The notes beneath the pieces are model-generated. The model was given only the letters and a program-made list of their open reading frames with translations. It ran no database searches and was not told where the DNA came from. DNA of 8,892 nt. It comes from Tardiphaga sp. GTDB taxonomy: Bacteria; Pseudomonadota; Alphaproteobacteria; Rhizobiales; Xanthobacteraceae. A program made the position numbers and the translations under genes. Every line of letters starts with the position of its first letter. Position 1 is the stretch's first letter. Where the stretch lies: NCBI GenBank assembly GCA_028290325.1, contig JAQGJY010000309.1, forward strand, positions 1 to 8,892. Reading direction: 5' to 3'. Positions 7,531 to 8,892 of the stretch are shown one piece after another.

Positions 7531-8424
7531 TCAATCGTTCAGACTCGGGGCGACTTCGCGGGCGATCTGAACCAGGGCTGCCACCAGCGGCGTCATCGGA
7601 TCGCGCTTCGGAATCACCATGCCGATGCTGTAGGTCACATCGGGCTCGACGATCGGGATACTGCGGACCTCCTCCGACAAACCCAGCGTATCGGCGAGTT
7701 TCGCGGGCATGACGCTGGCCCATCGGCCGGTCTGCACATGGGTGTAGAGCACGATGATTGAATTCGAGGTCAACGTCGGAACCGCTTCCGCGCCGACCGA
7801 CAGCAAGGCTTTATCGATGATGCGGCGGTTCTGCATGTCGGGCGTCAGCAGGCACAACGGCACCTGCCCGACCTCGCGCCAGGTCACGGTTTCGCGATCG
7901 CCATAAAGCCCGTCCGGCGCGGTAATCAGCCGGTAACTCTCTTGATACAAGGGAATCGCGCGCACTTTGCCGACCGGCTCGTTGCCGAGATAGGTCAGCC
8001 CGGCATCGACCTCCAGATTTTCCAACAGGCCCAGCACGTCCGTCGAAGTGCAGGATACGATGCGAAACCGGACGTCGGGATGCTTGGCGCGAAACGGCGT
8101 CGTCAGCGACGCGACCATGCCGAGCACGGTCGGGATCGCCGCGATCCTGATTTCGCCGGTCAACTTGTCCTTGAGGCTATTGATCTCCTGCCGCATCGCG
8201 CGGGCGTCGCCGACGATCCGCCGCGCCCAGTCGAGCGTGCGCTCGCCTTCGGGCGTGAAGCCCTGAAAGCGTGAGCCGCGCTGCACCAGCATGACGCCGA
8301 GAATATCTTCGAGCTGTTTCAGGCTCGTCGACATCGTCGGCTGCGTCACGCCACAGCTTTCCGCGGCGCGGCCGAAATGGCGCTCCTTGGACAGCGCCAG
8401 CAGCAATTCGAGTTTGTCGAGCAA
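7531..8424 (-). CDS. LysR-type transcriptional regulator, probable regulator of the fds operon
   Basis: A 297-residue LysR-family protein. Residues about 2-62 form the winged helix-turn-helix (HFGRAAESCGVTQPTMSTSLKQLE around 17-40, with the typical SxxLKxLE ending). A linker helix follows (about 62-88), then the periplasmic-binding-protein-like effector domain begins at GEIRIAAIPTV (90-100) and runs to the end. The start is a TTG at 8424: an in-frame TGA comes before any other start codon upstream, the HTH begins immediately after, and GAGG lies 9 bases upstream. It is co-directional with and directly before fdsG, with T-N11-A dyads in the 153-base gap. LysR regulators called FdsR are known next to fds operons in some bacteria, and by analogy this one probably responds to formate or a related metabolite. 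The effector cannot be read from the sequence. A dyad at 8438-8461 may mediate autoregulation. Confidence 0.93.
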   Translation of the reverse strand: MLDKLELLLALSKERHFGRAAESCGVTQPTMSTSLKQLEDILGVMLVQRGSRFQGFTPEGERTLDWARRIVGDARAMRQEINSLKDKLTGEIRIAAIPTVLGMVASLTTPFRAKHPDVRFRIVSCTSTDVLGLLENLEVDAGLTYLGNEPVGKVRAIPLYQESYRLITAPDGLYGDRETVTWREVGQVPLCLLTPDMQNRRIIDKALLSVGAEAVPTLTSNSIIVLYTHVQTGRWASVMPAKLADTLGLSEEVRSIPIVEPDVTYSIGMVIPKRDPMTPLVAALVQIAREVAPSLND

Positions 8425-8437
8425 GGCGACGGCCCTC

Positions 8438-8461
8438 GATCAGATGAGAAACGATCTAATC
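8438..8461. promoter_or_regulatory. Imperfect dyad over the candidate lysR promoter
   Basis: GATCAGAT (8438-8445) and ATCTAATC (8454-8461) are inverted arms with one mismatch, separated by 8 bases, ending 13 bases before the lysR start. They cover a possible -10 box TAGATC (minus strand, 8453-8458), which is 17 bases from a possible -35 box TTGATC (8476-8481). This arrangement fits negative autoregulation, which is common among LysR regulators. It does not match T-N11-A, so another protein is also possible. Confidence 0.35.
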
Positions 8462-8502
8462 GGTATAGGCTGCGTGATCAATCAGCGCAAAGCGACCAAA
8501 GT

Positions 8503-8892
8503 TTATGGAACAGCGGTGATTCGCTGCGGCAGCAGAAACGGCGCGCCGTCGTCGGCATGGCCCAATTCAGCATCGATCTCGAACACCTGACGCAGCATCG
8601 CCCTGGTCACGACGTCGGCCGGCCTGCCATCGGCGACAACCCGGCCATGGTGCAACATCACGATGCGGTCGGCGAAGCGCGTCGCGAGATTGAGATCGTG
8701 CAGCACCGCCACCACCGCGGTGCCGGCACGGGCGCGGCGCTTGGCGATTTCGACGAGGTCGATCTGGTGACGCATGTCGAGGCTCGACGTCGGCTCATCG
8801 AGCAGCAACAAAGCCGGCCCATGCGCGGCTTCCCCGACATGCAATTGCACCAGCACGCGCGCGAAATGCGCGCGTTGCTGCTCGCCGCCGGA
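8503..8892 (-). CDS. hmuV: Haem ABC importer ATP-binding protein (HmuV-like), C-terminal part
   Basis: The last 129 residues of an ABC transporter ATPase; the 5' part, with Walker A, lies beyond the right edge. The fragment opens with the ABC signature SGGEQQRAHFARVLVQL. It continues with Walker B ALLLLDEPTSSLD, the H-loop region VVAVLHDLNLATRFADRIVML, and a C-terminus GAPFLLPQRITAVP. The GEQQR form of the signature and the LLPQ tail resemble HmuV of haem uptake systems (HmuTUV) in rhizobia. Other siderophore or cobalamin ATPases (FhuC, BtuD) are related alternatives. It would act on the inner face of the membrane with a permease and a periplasmic binding protein encoded upstream, outside the window. 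The gap to lysR is 78 bases with no clear terminator. Nothing ties haem uptake to formate oxidation beyond adjacency. Confidence 0.85.
   Translation of the reverse strand, partial: SGGEQQRAHFARVLVQLHVGEAAHGPALLLLDEPTSSLDMRHQIDLVEIAKRRARAGTAVVAVLHDLNLATRFADRIVMLHHGRVVADGRPADVVTRAMLRQVFEIDAELGHADDGAPFLLPQRITAVP

Noticed and set aside
8503..8856. Reading the right-end ABC protein as a complete 117-residue gene starting at 8856
   Set aside because: The frame continues to the window edge and upstream codons encode the ABC signature SGGEQQRAHFAR, so it is the end of a longer gene.

Overview
The window is high-GC DNA that looks chromosomal and alphaproteobacterial. The best guess is a Hyphomicrobiales/Bradyrhizobiaceae-type organism (Bradyrhizobium, Rhodopseudomonas, Nitrobacter or a relative). 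This rests on codon use, on the wording of the encoded proteins and on gene order; it is an inference, not an identification. Nearly all of the window is explained by recognisable genes.

Layout from left to right. A partial Hsp70/YegD-type chaperone gene runs off the left edge on the minus strand (1-554). A 318-base divergent gap follows, then a plus-strand FKBP-type peptidyl-prolyl isomerase with an export signal (873-1331). A strong 10-bp hairpin (1354-1386) lies between this gene and the convergent end of the main operon. That operon, on the minus strand from 7377 down to 1413, is a complete NAD+-dependent molybdenum formate dehydrogenase cluster in the order fdsG-fdsB-fdsA-fdhD(fdsC)-fdsD. 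Upstream and in the same direction is a LysR-type regulator (7531-8424), the likely operon regulator. At the right edge is the 3' end of a haem-importer ATPase gene (HmuV type, 8503-8892), also on the minus strand.

How the genes work together. FdsA oxidises formate at a bis-MGD molybdenum centre (Cys393, His394, Arg594) and passes electrons along Fe-S clusters to FdsG and FdsB, where FMN reduces NAD+. The Cys ligands account for seven clusters in all: five 4Fe-4S and two 2Fe-2S. FdhD sulfurates the cofactor and FdsD is the small accessory/delta subunit. Junctions within the operon are a 4-nt overlap, a 9-nt gap, a 1-nt gap and a 23-nt overlap, so translational coupling is likely.

The most interesting non-coding part is the 153-base lysR-fdsG gap. 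It holds two perfect dyads of identical 5-5-5 geometry that fit the LysR T-N11-A rule. Their centres are 42 bp apart (four helical turns), and they surround a plausible fdsG promoter. Next to them are two mutually exclusive hairpins just after lysR. A second dyad overlaps a candidate lysR promoter. The FKBP gene also has a well-placed internal Shine-Dalgarno and ATG after its signal peptide, which suggests exported and cytosolic forms. I found no tRNA, rRNA, CRISPR array, insertion sequence or evidently new multi-gene system.
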